Source: Cronobacter dublinensis subsp. dublinensis LMG 23823 (GTDB lineage Bacteria; Pseudomonadota; Gammaproteobacteria; Enterobacterales; Enterobacteriaceae). From it: a stretch of 64,000 nucleotides of DNA. Position numbers and translations under genes: made by a program. Under the pieces are notes generated by a model, which was not told the origin of the DNA, made no database searches, and worked only from the letters and a program-made list of their open reading frames with translations. Within the stretch, counting starts at the first letter, position 1; every line of letters starts with the position of its first letter. Shown one piece after another: positions 25,605 to 37,100 of this stretch. Location: contig NZ_CP012266.1 in assembly GCF_001277235.1 (NCBI RefSeq), positions 558,001 through 622,000 of the forward strand, given 5' to 3'.

Positions 25605-27689
25605 TTAATTTACCCCCAACGCCTTATAAACCGCATCTACAGGTTCAGAGTAAAAACTGACCTGGAATTTAGTAAACAACTCGGCTGGTACAGTCGGAAT
25701 ATCTACTGCGGAAGACATCGGCAGAAGAACCTTTTTCGCGCCACTATCAAAGGCGAGTTGTAAGCTAGCCGCCAGATCCTGAACAGGGTTGATTACTCCA
25801 CCGAGCGTCATGCTACCTAACACGACCATTTGTTCCTGAACGGGTTTCGCCAGTAAAACGGAACACAGGGCAATAAGTGCCGCAAGGCTGGTCGCAGTAC
25901 TTGGTCCGGTATTATGCAATTCGACTACGTGCAGATGGTACTCATGTTCAGAAAATTTCGCTGTTGCGCTAACGCGGCTGAGGTTGCCTTTGAAATAATC
26001 AAAGCCAACCCGGATAGCTTCCTTAGCCGAGGTACTTGATCCCAGACCTGAAACGCTATGCTTACCATTGCCTGCGGTCATCTGAGTTTCGAAGCGATAC
26101 AGACCTGTCATGCCACTTTCCGCTTGCGTAACTAAATGCACTACGCCTGGTTTTGGCATGCCAGCCGGAATTAATTCGCTGCCGCCCTGTTCTGGCACGC
26201 TGACGAAGAATTCTTCCAGCGTTTCGTTATCGATGTAACTGAAGTTCACATCGAAGAATTCCAGTCCGCCTAGCTTTTTAAGCTGTTCTTTGACTCGACG
26301 GCGGGCTTCCATGGCGTAGGTCAGACAAACACGGACATCTTCTTTACTGTAAGAACCATTGGGATGAAGAAGTTTCAATAGACCAGAAACCGTACGCCTT
26401 ACTGCAATAACGTCGCGTTGGTTAAGATTGTTACCCAGCTTATAGAACTTATCGATCGCATCGGAGAAACTGCGCTTACGCATTTCCCGCATGTATTCTG
26501 CGAGATAATCTGTGATAAGGCCGTAGCGATTGGTAAAGAATTCCGGGCGCATTTTCGGGATTTCCCAGCCGGGGATATAGGCATGGAAGCGGTCAAAAAA
26601 CGCCGTGTCGATCATCGCGGCAGGGAAGGGGGCTAACAGATGGCTGGTTTTGACTAACGTCTCAACGCTCTGATTGATGTTGCCGACGAATACCATCGAC
26701 GCTTTGCCTTCAATCGAATCTCTGCCGCGTGAAAACGAGCCAGACGCCATGTAATCCTTCATGATTTGCACGCCGTCTTTGTCTTTGAAAGTGATCCCTG
26801 CTACTTCATCAAACGCGACCACATCCCACATGCCGACCAGGCCAATCTGGCGACTGGCCATGTTGTAAAACAGGTTTGCTACCGTGGTTTGTCCGCCGGA
26901 AACTAGCAGCGAGTTTGGCGAACATTCTTTATAGACGTGGCTTTTACCGGTACCGCGTGGGCCCAGTTCGCAGACGTTATAGTTGTTTTCCACGAAAGGG
27001 ATCATGCGGGTGATCAGGTGCCACTTGGTTCGCTGCTCAATGTTGGCAGGTTCCATACCCACGGAGCGCAGCAGGACATCAATCCACTGGTCGCGGTTGA
27101 AGTGCGTACGTGCGGTAAATACCTCTTCCATGTCCATATTAGGCATCTGGATAGGTTTAAGCGTCATCAGAGAGAAGGGCGAAGTTTTCTGTCCCTCCTC
27201 AAAGAAGTAGTTCACGGTGATCATGCACCAGATGCCACCGGTCAACAGCTTCTCGTTGTCCTTGACCATTTGCGGCGGAACCAGTGCATCTTTAATGCCG
27301 AGGTTAGAGAGCTGGGCTTCGTAAACGTCTTTCTTCTGATTGAGCTTTACCGACACTTTATCGATGATCTTGTAGGATCCTCGCTCACGAATAAGCGATT
27401 TCACCTTCTCCGCTTCATCAGGGCGGACGTAGTTATCAGCCAGAATGCGCTTAACGTTCTGCAACCCTTGCTCGACGATCTGGTCATCGTCGGAAGCACA
27501 GTACATACCGAGCAGATACTCTAGCACATAGACCGGGACATTTGCCCCTTCCTTGAGCTGTTTAGTCAGATCTTTACGCACTACCCGGCCACGAAAATGC
27601 TGATTCAGTAAGGCGTCTAAATCGTAACCTTCTGCGACGAGTTCCCCTTCAGATACAGCTAGAACGGGTAAGTCATGATGGATTTGCAT
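25605..27689 (-). CDS. brxL: BREX protein BrxL (Lon-like)
   Basis: A 694-residue BrxL, the last core gene of type 1 BREX. A P-loop GPRGTGKSH lies near residue 245, and VVAFDEVAGITFKDKDGVQ follows as the Walker B region. The C-terminal domain resembles the Lon protease domain, with GPSTATSLAALIALCS and SGAKKVLLPMS positioned like the Ser and Lys of the catalytic dyad. BrxL homologues form DNA-binding ATPase rings and are needed for phage exclusion. The gene follows pglZ by 10 bp. Confidence 0.93.
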   Translation of the reverse strand: MQIHHDLPVLAVSEGELVAEGYDLDALLNQHFRGRVVRKDLTKQLKEGANVPVYVLEYLLGMYCASDDDQIVEQGLQNVKRILADNYVRPDEAEKVKSLIRERGSYKIIDKVSVKLNQKKDVYEAQLSNLGIKDALVPPQMVKDNEKLLTGGIWCMITVNYFFEEGQKTSPFSLMTLKPIQMPNMDMEEVFTARTHFNRDQWIDVLLRSVGMEPANIEQRTKWHLITRMIPFVENNYNVCELGPRGTGKSHVYKECSPNSLLVSGGQTTVANLFYNMASRQIGLVGMWDVVAFDEVAGITFKDKDGVQIMKDYMASGSFSRGRDSIEGKASMVFVGNINQSVETLVKTSHLLAPFPAAMIDTAFFDRFHAYIPGWEIPKMRPEFFTNRYGLITDYLAEYMREMRKRSFSDAIDKFYKLGNNLNQRDVIAVRRTVSGLLKLLHPNGSYSKEDVRVCLTYAMEARRRVKEQLKKLGGLEFFDVNFSYIDNETLEEFFVSVPEQGGSELIPAGMPKPGVVHLVTQAESGMTGLYRFETQMTAGNGKHSVSGLGSSTSAKEAIRVGFDYFKGNLSRVSATAKFSEHEYHLHVVELHNTGPSTATSLAALIALCSVLLAKPVQEQMVVLGSMTLGGVINPVQDLAASLQLAFDSGAKKVLLPMSSAVDIPTVPAELFTKFQVSFYSEPVDAVYKALGVN

Positions 27690-27699
27690 ATCGCCTCAC

Positions 27700-30303
27700 T
27701 TAAAAGAAATCATCCTGAAATGCCAGATCGATAATGACAGGGTACTTCTGGTAACCCGTTTCCGTTTGTGCATCTTCCAGTATCAGCCAGTACTCATTTC
27801 GGCGATTGAAATTCGCGCCAATCAGCTTCAGCGTAACGTCACGCACACGTTTTTCCATGGTGTTGTTATCGCTGTCAAAGCAGATTCGCTCTTTACCGGA
27901 TACCACATTGTTGGCGTTATCGACGATAAAGATGTTTAGGGTGCGCGGTTCGTATAACTCACCCACCGGATGGGTTTGCAGCAAACTGACTTTATCAATG
28001 TTGTTGACGAGTTTGATCAACGGATGGTAGTTCACGATATCTACCGGACGACGCTGAGGTTGCTTCTCGGCAGCCGTTTTCTGCAGCGCTTTCACCTGCA
28101 ATACGGGAACGCAGACTTCCTGCAGCATGGCTCCACCGTGCACAAACCGTGCACCACCTGAGAAATGGAAACGCTGGATCCCTTTCGGAATCAGAAACTC
28201 GCTGTTATCGCTGACGCCTGCGGTATCCGCCACTTTTCCTTTCCAGCAAAAATCATCGGCAGGAAGCTGATGGCCGATAATAAAGCGTTTGTGGTTTTTA
28301 ATCGTATTTTCTGGCTTGATCTGCAGCGTGGTTTTATCCTGCCCGGAAAGGGGCTGCTGCTGGAACAGGAAGCCGTGGTCCGCCGTGACGATAATGCGTG
28401 TACCATGTAGACGGTTAATCACACGGGTGACTAAATCCTTCAGTTCAACCACCGCGCTGCGGCACGCTTCGAAGGTCTTTTCTTCTGTAGATGCTGTGTC
28501 GCCCATAGCATCAATGGTGTTATGCCAGATATAAACGACTTCGTAATCGCGAATAAGATCCCGTCCTTCCTGATTTTTCCATTTCAGAAGATCGTCGGAT
28601 TTTACTGCCATGCCTTTATATTTCTTCAGAATGGTATCGCGGTTAGGCGTACCTGAGGTGGATAACCCGTCCGCATAAACGATGTCACCATTACCCGGTT
28701 GGTAGCATATCTCGTCATGGGGCAGCAATGCAGCCATACCCAGCTGGGTATAGCTGGGTAACACGCCCAACTGGGAACGCAGTTCGGCAGTAAAGCGTTT
28801 CTCAGTATTGATCTGATTTCCCAGCTCTTCTGCTACTTCATAGCGCAGCGCATCGGAGATAATCACGAACACGCGCTTGATTTGTGGATTGTTAAACTGT
28901 GGCTTAACGGCCTCATTGTAGAAGTTCTGCTGCCGTGGAACGCCCGCAATACGCCACTCCTGCATACGGTTTTCGGCTTCCAGAACCTTATTCCAGCTCC
29001 GGCTTAATTCTGCCAGGTACCAGTTGGAATATAGCGCTTCGATATAGTCATCCAGGCTTTTCAGGATCATTGCGCCTTTGCTGTGAACCAACAGCGCGTA
29101 TTCGTTAAACAGGCGGTAGGCCTGATCAAAGCGGAACAGCTCTTCGCAGTACGCTTTCCAGAACGTTGCGCTGTCCTGATAGTGGAAACCATCAATATGA
29201 CGATTACGCAGATTTAGCAGCCGCTCAGCCTGACGAAGCGCGTCATAGATGGCGTAGTATTCCTGACGAGTCTGGCACCAGTATTTGCTCTGTCGTTCGG
29301 ACAGAAGCTTCTTGAAGGCTTCACGGTCAAGCGTGGTGCTCTCTTCCAGAAGCTGCGTCACTAGTGCATGAATAATGGTCTGTTCAATGCTCAGCGTGGT
29401 TTCGCACTCGTGTAAATCATAAGGTGAGCTGAGACGGTACTGGTCTTCTGGTCGCAGCGCATCCTGCATCTGCTGTGCGCAATAATCATAGGCGTCTTTG
29501 TAGCGACGGTCGGCGCGCCAGGTAACCATAAAGGCCAGCGCGGAGGCTCTGCCTGAAGGCGTGGCCAGCACGTTTTTTTCCAGCCATTCGCGTTTCTGCG
29601 GATCTGCCTGTGCGGAGAGATCGGTACAGAACAGTTTGAGGATCAGGTTTTCCAGGGTCGGATTCTCGGCCTGATAGCCCATTTCCTGATTCAGCATGCC
29701 CCACAGCACACCTTCCAGATCGTGGCGTTTCAGCATCGCCAGCGTGTTTTCCAGGTCGCTGTCGTCATCTTTTTGCTGATTAACGTATTGGGTAATCAGG
29801 CTGAACAGAATCTCTTCCGTTTTTGCTGTTTTTACGCCAGCGATGACCGCAACTATCTTCTTATCAAGGGAGGCTTCGTTTTCCTGCTCAGTCACCAGAC
29901 CTTTCAAGGCAGCAAGACGTTTAGTGCTGAAAAATGCCTTCCGGCGTTGTATGTGCTCGCGTAGGCCAAGCTGAGGAATGCCTAACGTATTCAACGTGAT
30001 GGCGGCGAAATCGGCGTGGAACTCCGTACTGTAAAGTCGAATATCCAACAGCCAGTCGAATTCTTTTGGAGGTACATCGTGGGGAAACCACAGCAAAAAC
30101 TGCTGTTCAGGCTCATCAATTTCAATGCGCTTTTTTACCGCCAGTTGTGACTGGTCGGTCATATCGAGCAGCGTGACGTTCTCCAGTTCGAAGTTACCCA
30201 GTTCTTCAAGGAAACGCTTATCGGGATCGTGCCAGAAAACGATGCGATGTTCGGCGAATTTTGCTTTAAGGCCGGCAATAAATTCCTGATTTTGCAAGGT
30301 CAC
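27700..30303 (-). CDS. pglZ: BREX protein PglZ
   Basis: An 867-residue protein of the PglZ group in the alkaline-phosphatase superfamily. Two metal-binding blocks can be seen: VFVIISDALRYEVAEEL and IIVTADHGFLFQQQ. The sequence KFAEHRIVFWHDPDKRFLEEL marks the usual BREX PglZ N-terminus. I favour the GTG at 30303 (V-TLQNQEFIAG); an ATG at 30390 would add 29 residues that look non-conserved and has no ribosome site. Neither start has a strong Shine-Dalgarno. PglZ is essential for BREX and probably acts with PglX. The 183-bp gap from pglX holds a large hairpin. Confidence 0.92.
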   Translation of the reverse strand: MTLQNQEFIAGLKAKFAEHRIVFWHDPDKRFLEELGNFELENVTLLDMTDQSQLAVKKRIEIDEPEQQFLLWFPHDVPPKEFDWLLDIRLYSTEFHADFAAITLNTLGIPQLGLREHIQRRKAFFSTKRLAALKGLVTEQENEASLDKKIVAVIAGVKTAKTEEILFSLITQYVNQQKDDDSDLENTLAMLKRHDLEGVLWGMLNQEMGYQAENPTLENLILKLFCTDLSAQADPQKREWLEKNVLATPSGRASALAFMVTWRADRRYKDAYDYCAQQMQDALRPEDQYRLSSPYDLHECETTLSIEQTIIHALVTQLLEESTTLDREAFKKLLSERQSKYWCQTRQEYYAIYDALRQAERLLNLRNRHIDGFHYQDSATFWKAYCEELFRFDQAYRLFNEYALLVHSKGAMILKSLDDYIEALYSNWYLAELSRSWNKVLEAENRMQEWRIAGVPRQQNFYNEAVKPQFNNPQIKRVFVIISDALRYEVAEELGNQINTEKRFTAELRSQLGVLPSYTQLGMAALLPHDEICYQPGNGDIVYADGLSTSGTPNRDTILKKYKGMAVKSDDLLKWKNQEGRDLIRDYEVVYIWHNTIDAMGDTASTEEKTFEACRSAVVELKDLVTRVINRLHGTRIIVTADHGFLFQQQPLSGQDKTTLQIKPENTIKNHKRFIIGHQLPADDFCWKGKVADTAGVSDNSEFLIPKGIQRFHFSGGARFVHGGAMLQEVCVPVLQVKALQKTAAEKQPQRRPVDIVNYHPLIKLVNNIDKVSLLQTHPVGELYEPRTLNIFIVDNANNVVSGKERICFDSDNNTMEKRVRDVTLKLIGANFNRRNEYWLILEDAQTETGYQKYPVIIDLAFQDDFF

Positions 30304-30440
30304 AATCCCATGTTGATTCGGTAAATTTAAAGATGTCTGAACGCCTGGAAGCCGTGTTCCGCGTTCTGACACAAAGCCACATTTTATCATGTACTGGAGG
30401 TGACGAATGCCTGAAAAAGGCCGGATTCCCGTATCGATAT

Positions 30441-30466
30441 CACCACCGGGCTGAAGCCCGGTGGTG
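30441..30466. other. strong hairpin between pglX and pglZ
   Basis: CACCACCGGGCT and AGCCCGGTGGTG form a perfect 12-bp stem with a 2-base centre (or 11 bp with a 4-base loop). No T-run follows on the BREX strand. It could stabilise the upstream mRNA or lower pglZ-brxL expression. Confidence 0.6.
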
Positions 30467-30486
30467 TGGGAAGGTAAGTTATTTGA

Positions 30487-33400
30487 TTAAATCACCTCAG
30501 GCGCATTGCCGGTAATGGCTTTCACATCCGCCAGCAGATCGCCAAACTTACCGTAGTTAACCTTAACGCCGTCGTCGAGATCAATACTGATTCTCATATC
30601 AGCATAGTGGCGTAAGCGATCGTCAAAGCTTCGCAGTTCGTTGAATTTCTTGCTCAGATTGTCGCGATCGCGCTTCAGACGCGTGGCTTCGCCGCCTGTA
30701 GCGCCATCAATCTGTTCGTTCAGACGATCGATATTGGCCTGGTAGCGGGCCAGCAGTGGAACCACATATTCGGTACGCATTCTCGCCAGCGTCGCGTCGT
30801 TGTAGCGATGCAGATAGACCAGGCACTCGAATGCTTTCTCTTTACCAGAGCTGAACAGCCAGTAGATCGGGCGCTTTTTATACATCTTCATATGATCTTT
30901 CCAGAACTGAGTAGAAAGATAACGACGGATGGTATCCAGCGCAGATTCACCTTTTTTCGGTTTGATCGCATATAAACAGAGACTTTCGGCGATAAATTCG
31001 AGGTTTTCCTGCAAGTTTTCTTCGCCCCAGACGGTGCGGACAAACTCTTTGACGCGGGAGGTGACGTCATCGTCAAACCACTCGTCATCCATCAGCGGTA
31101 GAATGCCGTCATTATCCGCCGGGAAGGTTTTGTATGCACCTTCGGCGACCAGTTCGGTAAAGCCTTTGTTGCCTTCATGGGCGTAGACAAGACCTTCGCG
31201 ATCGAGGGAGTAGCGGCCCATCATGCAGCCTATAATATACGAAATTAATTGAGATAAATTGTCAGAAGAAAAACGATATTCTTTTTCTTCAGCTGATATA
31301 TTGATTCCATAACGGAATGATTTATTGCAACAGAGTGTTATATCATCTTCTTTTACGTCTGATTCTAATTGTTTAGTAAGGCCAGTTTTTTCTAAAAATG
31401 ATGCGTTTATATGTGATTCAATATTCCTCATTCTGTTAACATTATCATTCCAGTGTGATAAAACGTTCTCGTACACAAAGGATAACTTATTATTATCTTT
31501 TGTATTTAAGATGAGTACGTTTCTGATAAAACCCCAAGACGTTTCTTGTTCATCCCAATCAGCCTTAGATATTTCTAGGGCTAATATAACTTCGGGACAA
31601 TAATTATCAATGTAAGGCGTTTCATTTAGCATGCCTGGTAATAAATTTATTGTTGGATTTAAATCTTCTAGTAATGGTTTTTTTAAAGGGCTATTAAGAT
31701 AGCCTAATATTGTATACTTTGACTCTTCTGAGGGAAGTGAAATAAAGCAACTCGCATCATTATGAACAAAACCTTTGTCTAAGTATCTAAATGAAATACT
31801 TCCGCTAGATATGCGGGACCATGTGATGCAAGATTTAAAATAATATTTTTCGTTCCGAATTGCAGCACCTTTTGAATGATTTTTAATATCGAAGCCTGAA
31901 TTTTCCCAATTTATAATGTCTAAATGCTCTCCTGACCATTTTCTATGCCCACCACCTTTATTACAAGGATACCATTTAGCATTCTCCTCTGGTGCATTAA
32001 ATGTTATTTTACTATAGCTAACCTCAAACCAATTTCGAATGTATTTATCGTTATTGCCTGTCTGAAGACCCACTCCAACTTTAGCTTTGAGGCCTATCTT
32101 GTTTTTTTTAAAAAGAGATAATAACTCAGGGGTGAACCAGTAGCAAATAATGCAGCTGGGGATTTTTGTGAAATTATTTTGTTGTATATTATATGTGATA
32201 AATGTGTTCGTTTTTAATTTTTCATGTTTTAATGATTCATTGCCATCTTTCAAATCTTGATAAGAAGCATTGAAAGATAAATGTTCTTTTTTTAGGAAAA
32301 CATATGTGCAAGTCTTCACTACTTCCCCTGATATTTGCCCAAAAGCTCTCGCTCCCAAGTGAGCCATTGTAATTAATGTTACATTTTCTAGTAACCATCT
32401 ACGTAGAGATTCAAAACTAGTTAAAAACATCCATGACTGCATATTAATCTGAGCATTAAAACCATTTTCTTTCAGCAAAAAAAATGCATGCTGCATAAAC
32501 ATTGAAAATAAATCTGACTTGCTATCTGGGAAATTATTTTTGGCAAATTCTTTCAGTTCATTATTCATTCCCCCGTTACCCATATACGGCGGGTTCGCCA
32601 CTACTGCATCATACCGCTGCGCCAATATCCATGCCTGCTGAATATACGGAATAAACACTTTCGCTGCCGCCTTCTGCTGGAAATCGCCTTCCTGCTCCAT
32701 GCGATATAGCGCTTCGAGAAACGACTTCAGTTCCGCCTCTTCTTCCTGTGGAACCTGAATCAGCGAGCCCAGCGTTTTGGCATTCACAAAGCGCTTAAGC
32801 GTGCGCATAAGCAGCCGATATTCTGCGCTGTCGGTATGGGTTAATGTGGTATTTTCGGCAAACATATCCCCCATGCTGCCGGTCTGGTTCTGCTGGTGGA
32901 AGTTCAGCTGCTGCCACAGTTTAGCAATATCCAGATGCAGGCTCTCCTGCAGAGAGACAATATTCAGGCGTACGTCGCGGGTAAATATCCGTCGGTCATC
33001 CTGCCGGGCCATCATTAATAATGCAAAACCGGAAAGCTGGGCAGCACGGTCGTCGATGTCGAGACCAAAAATATTATTTTCCAGAATCAGCTGTGGAATA
33101 TCACGGGCGCGATAGCCGCGCTCTTCGTAGATATTTTTCAGCACGTTATAGGCTTCAATCAGAATATGCCCTGAGCCGCAGGCCGGGTCGAGCACCTTAA
33201 TGCTTTCCGGTTCAATGCTGGCAGGTGTAATGGCTGCCAGCTGTGCCTGCACTTCCGGCGTCTGTTCGGCTGGCTCAATGTAGTAGTCCATTTTGCCTTT
33301 CAGCGGCGAGTCCGGGTAGGTCTGCAGCCACTGGCGACCGACGGAGTTCTGCACAAGATACTGTACAATCCAGTTTGGGGTAAAAAGCTGGGTGGCGGCA

Positions 33401-34119
33401 GGAATATCTTCGCTCTTTACTACTTTGCCGATAACCGCATCTTTTTTCTCAGAGATATAAAACTGATACAGCCAGCCGATGACTTCGACCTCTTGCCAGT
33501 CTTCTTCTGGAATGCCGTCCACCAGACCGCGCAGAATGGAGTCGGTGCGGGTCAGGTTATCCGGCAGCAGCAGTTCGGCTTCATCGTCGACTGCTTCAAA
33601 CAGGAACGGCATCGCGTGGTGCAGGGCGTGGCACTGGGCCAACAGCAATTCGCGGTAGATGGCTTCGTCCTGGTTGCCGGACAGCTTCATCTCGACCAGT
33701 TGTGCTTTTTTCTCCGGCAGCAGCGCTTCCGCCACTTCCGGCACATGGTCCAGCACTTTAAAGCCGGTCGGGTTATCCGGGTGCGAGAGCATATGGAAGC
33801 CGTGGTCAAGGTAGCCGTGGATTTCCATATAACGAATGGCGCACAGGCGGTTGAACCAGGTGTAGGCACAGTGCTCAACCAGTACGTCAAAGCCCTGATC
33901 GCGGGCGCGTTTTACCAGACGATCGCGGCGGATGAGGGTGGATTTCGGGTAGTCGAACTGGCCATAGCGCACGGTCTCACCGATGACTTCGGCATCCGCA
34001 ATCTGCAGATTGCCTTTTTTATCGGCGGAAATCCCCAGCGTGGTTAGCTTCTGGATCACCGCATCGCGGAACTGGTTACGGGCCTGTGGAGCATATTTTT
34101 TGATGTTATTGGTATTCAT
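30487..34119 (-). CDS. pglX: BREX adenine-specific DNA methyltransferase PglX
   Basis: A 1210-residue BREX methylase that marks host DNA at one strand of an asymmetric site and guides exclusion. Motif I is VLDPACGSGHILIEAY near residue 313, and motif IV is ANPPYMGNGG near 511. After this, residues of about 520-965 (31220-32560) are strikingly AT-rich, with runs of Lys, Asn and Ile. The flanks have the GC level of the other BREX genes. This middle part is where target recognition is expected, so it was probably swapped by recombination. The reading frame is intact throughout. It follows brxC by 45 bp. Confidence 0.95.
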   Translation of the reverse strand: MNTNNIKKYAPQARNQFRDAVIQKLTTLGISADKKGNLQIADAEVIGETVRYGQFDYPKSTLIRRDRLVKRARDQGFDVLVEHCAYTWFNRLCAIRYMEIHGYLDHGFHMLSHPDNPTGFKVLDHVPEVAEALLPEKKAQLVEMKLSGNQDEAIYRELLLAQCHALHHAMPFLFEAVDDEAELLLPDNLTRTDSILRGLVDGIPEEDWQEVEVIGWLYQFYISEKKDAVIGKVVKSEDIPAATQLFTPNWIVQYLVQNSVGRQWLQTYPDSPLKGKMDYYIEPAEQTPEVQAQLAAITPASIEPESIKVLDPACGSGHILIEAYNVLKNIYEERGYRARDIPQLILENNIFGLDIDDRAAQLSGFALLMMARQDDRRIFTRDVRLNIVSLQESLHLDIAKLWQQLNFHQQNQTGSMGDMFAENTTLTHTDSAEYRLLMRTLKRFVNAKTLGSLIQVPQEEEAELKSFLEALYRMEQEGDFQQKAAAKVFIPYIQQAWILAQRYDAVVANPPYMGNGGMNNELKEFAKNNFPDSKSDLFSMFMQHAFFLLKENGFNAQINMQSWMFLTSFESLRRWLLENVTLITMAHLGARAFGQISGEVVKTCTYVFLKKEHLSFNASYQDLKDGNESLKHEKLKTNTFITYNIQQNNFTKIPSCIICYWFTPELLSLFKKNKIGLKAKVGVGLQTGNNDKYIRNWFEVSYSKITFNAPEENAKWYPCNKGGGHRKWSGEHLDIINWENSGFDIKNHSKGAAIRNEKYYFKSCITWSRISSGSISFRYLDKGFVHNDASCFISLPSEESKYTILGYLNSPLKKPLLEDLNPTINLLPGMLNETPYIDNYCPEVILALEISKADWDEQETSWGFIRNVLILNTKDNNKLSFVYENVLSHWNDNVNRMRNIESHINASFLEKTGLTKQLESDVKEDDITLCCNKSFRYGINISAEEKEYRFSSDNLSQLISYIIGCMMGRYSLDREGLVYAHEGNKGFTELVAEGAYKTFPADNDGILPLMDDEWFDDDVTSRVKEFVRTVWGEENLQENLEFIAESLCLYAIKPKKGESALDTIRRYLSTQFWKDHMKMYKKRPIYWLFSSGKEKAFECLVYLHRYNDATLARMRTEYVVPLLARYQANIDRLNEQIDGATGGEATRLKRDRDNLSKKFNELRSFDDRLRHYADMRISIDLDDGVKVNYGKFGDLLADVKAITGNAPEVI

Positions 34120-34164
34120 AGAAAATCCTGCAAAGGGCAGCAGAGCGCTGCCCTGAAATGGGGG

Positions 34165-37100
34165 TTACTGAAGACGAATCCGGTCACCTGCCTCAATGGC
34201 TGCCAGCAGAGCAGCACGAAGCCTATCAAGCGCTTTTTCCACCTGCTCGGCGGTTTCCAGCACTTCACCACCGGTGGCTTTGCGCATCTCGCTGGCGACG
34301 TTCACCAGATGCGTTTTTTTCGGTACCGGCTGGATAACGGGTTTCTCTTCCACAACATAGGTCTGTTGCGACTCGGCAGCGTGTTTTACTTCACTCGCGG
34401 CTCGTAGCTGGGCTTCCTGCTTTTTACGCAGCTCGTCGATCCACTGGTTAATTTTCTTCTCTGCATCCGTTTGCAGCGCCTTCGTCTCTTGCTGTTCCGC
34501 CAGAATTTCCGGAATCGACTGGCTGACCTCAGCGCGTTTTCTGGCTTTTTGCATCGGCAGCAGAACACTGTTTTGCAGCTCTGAGGTGGCATGTGCTTCC
34601 TGCAAGCGTTGGCGGCTCTCTTCGATGCGGGCGTCGATACGCTCCATGGCATGCTGGCGGTACTGTTCCACTAACTGGTGATTGACGTTCTGCACCTGCT
34701 CAATCAGCGGCGTGATGCGATTGAGATGCTTGTAAGGCTCCTGCATCTGCCAGATACTTTCCAGTTCACCCAGCGCTTTTACCGCCACGGCGTCTTTTTC
34801 CAGCGCGCTGCGGTTGGATTTAAAGCTGCCATTCAGCGCAGCACCCAGCTTTTGCCAGGTCGCAAACTGCTTGCGGTAGAAATCGACCAAATCTTCACGA
34901 TCTTCACTGAAATCCAGCAGTTCATTGGCCTGGCTGGTGACTTTCTCTATCAGGGCAAAATCTTCTTTTTCACTCAGAATGGAATTCAGTAGACGCAAAC
35001 CTGATTCAATCTCCTCTTTTCCGGGATTGTTTCCACCTTCCGCTTTCGCTCTGAAGACATTCAGCTCCTGCCTCCAGTCGTCGAAGACCTGGCGAATATG
35101 TTCAACCAGGGCAGGTTCTTCACGTTCGCTAAACGGCTGCTGGGCAATCTCTGCCATGGTTTGCGCAGCTTTGCGAATTTGCGCTTCGTCGTGACGACGA
35201 ATTTTGTGCAGACGCAGCTCACTGTGGCGACGGCTGTTATTGAACAGCTCCCACACCTGTTTACGCTCGATATTGTTATTCTGCTGGCTGAAGCTGAATT
35301 TACCTTTGCGCGCCAGACGAGCAACCAGCAGTTTCACTTCTTCTTCCTGCCATCCATAAGGACGACGGGCAAAGTGGTTCAGAATATCGCGTAAATAGAC
35401 AGGCTTATTGTACTCAATGTTCATACTGACCCAGGTTTCCACCTCGCGCATGGCGTCGGGATTGGACTCTTCTGTATCACCCAGATCCAGTTCTGTATCA
35501 TTTTCTAACGTAAGCTGTTCATGAATCTCACGCGCGATTTCACCGTTATAGGGATGCAGCATTTTTAATTTGCCGAACGTGTTTTCAATCACATAACGGC
35601 AGGCTTCATCTACAATGCTGGACGGTGTTGAAGATTTCTTCGGTAAGCGCTCGCCAATCGCCCAGACATCCGCTTCGGCAATAAGCGACTCTAGCTGGAC
35701 GCGCAGCATTTTTTCGCGAACGCTGTTTTCGCGGGCTTTTTCTGAAAGCAAGCTGGCCTGTTCCGGACGCTGCCCGGCGTTGTCCCTGAGAAATTTTTCT
35801 GTCTGGACAACTAAATCAATATCGGTCCAGGTGCGCCCCTCCTCAGGGAGGCGAATCAAAATACAGCCATCACCGTCCGAAGTATAAGGACGGCAGGCTG
35901 CATCGCTGTTATAGAACGTATAGGTCGGATCTTTTGGCGTGAGGATTTTCACCACCAAATCGTTAAGCATCGCGCCATCCAACGGGTGCCCGTTCAGGAA
36001 GCGGCTGATATCAAAGTCCTGCTTATTTGCCGGGTAGCGATACTTCCGGTTTTTCAGAATGTCATCAAAGATGATCGAAGCCAGTTTTTTGTTGATCGCA
36101 GAGAAGTCGACTTCAACATTGCGGATCTCGTTCTCGATCTCTTTTTCTTCGTTAGTCAGGAACACGTATTTGTCTTCAACACGTGCAATCAACATTTCCC
36201 GTTCCAGCTTATTCAGGCTTTTTTCAACGCGACGGCGCAGATCGACTTTATCAGCATCGATTGTATCAATGGAAAGGGTGACCAGATTATCGAGTGTACT
36301 TTTCAGCACATCGACATAGCGGATCAGGAACAGCGTTTTCAGTAAGTTGCCATCGAACTCATCAAGAATGCCATTATGACAGGCCTGAGTGATGGTGCGG
36401 CTTACAGCCGGTTCCAGGAAGCTCTCAATCGCGGCATAAAAACGCCAGAACGGCACCAGAGAATCCAGACCCTGCGGGGCGATTTGCTGCGCCGCAGTCT
36501 GGAATGCTTCTAACTGTGAGCGTTCACCCATGGCTAACTGTTTACCGGCGGCACCTTTGGTCCGGATAGATTCAAAAACCTTCTGCAGGATCTGGTAGTG
36601 CCACGGGACAAACGGGTAATTATCAATAAATTCTTCTTCACTGGTATAAGGGCGCAAAGAAGCAGTGGTTGTAGGGTCAAACGCAAGCTGGTTACGCAGA
36701 ATGTCGCCTTTCTCCTGCCAGACTTTAGCCAGCGCGGGTTTTGCAGCATCGGTTTTCACCAGCAAACGTTTTTGGATAACTTCGGAAGTGTTAGAGCTTG
36801 AAAGCTGCAAACGCGTAGAGAAACGGCCCTGGATTTTAGAGAAGTCTTGTCCATCGCGGCTGCTCATACCGCCAATGGCCGCATTGATATCCGCCTGGGA
36901 GGTAACAATAACCCATGCGCGTCCACCACAGATAACACCCAGGTTTTCAGTGATAGTCTGCAGCTTCAACATCATCTGCGTATTTTTACCGATGAACTGG
37001 CCGACTTCATCCACCATAAAGAGGATGTTTTTGCCGTTTTCATCCAGCCATTCTTTGACCCACTGGCAAAAGTTATTGATATCTAATGGGAAGTTCTTAT

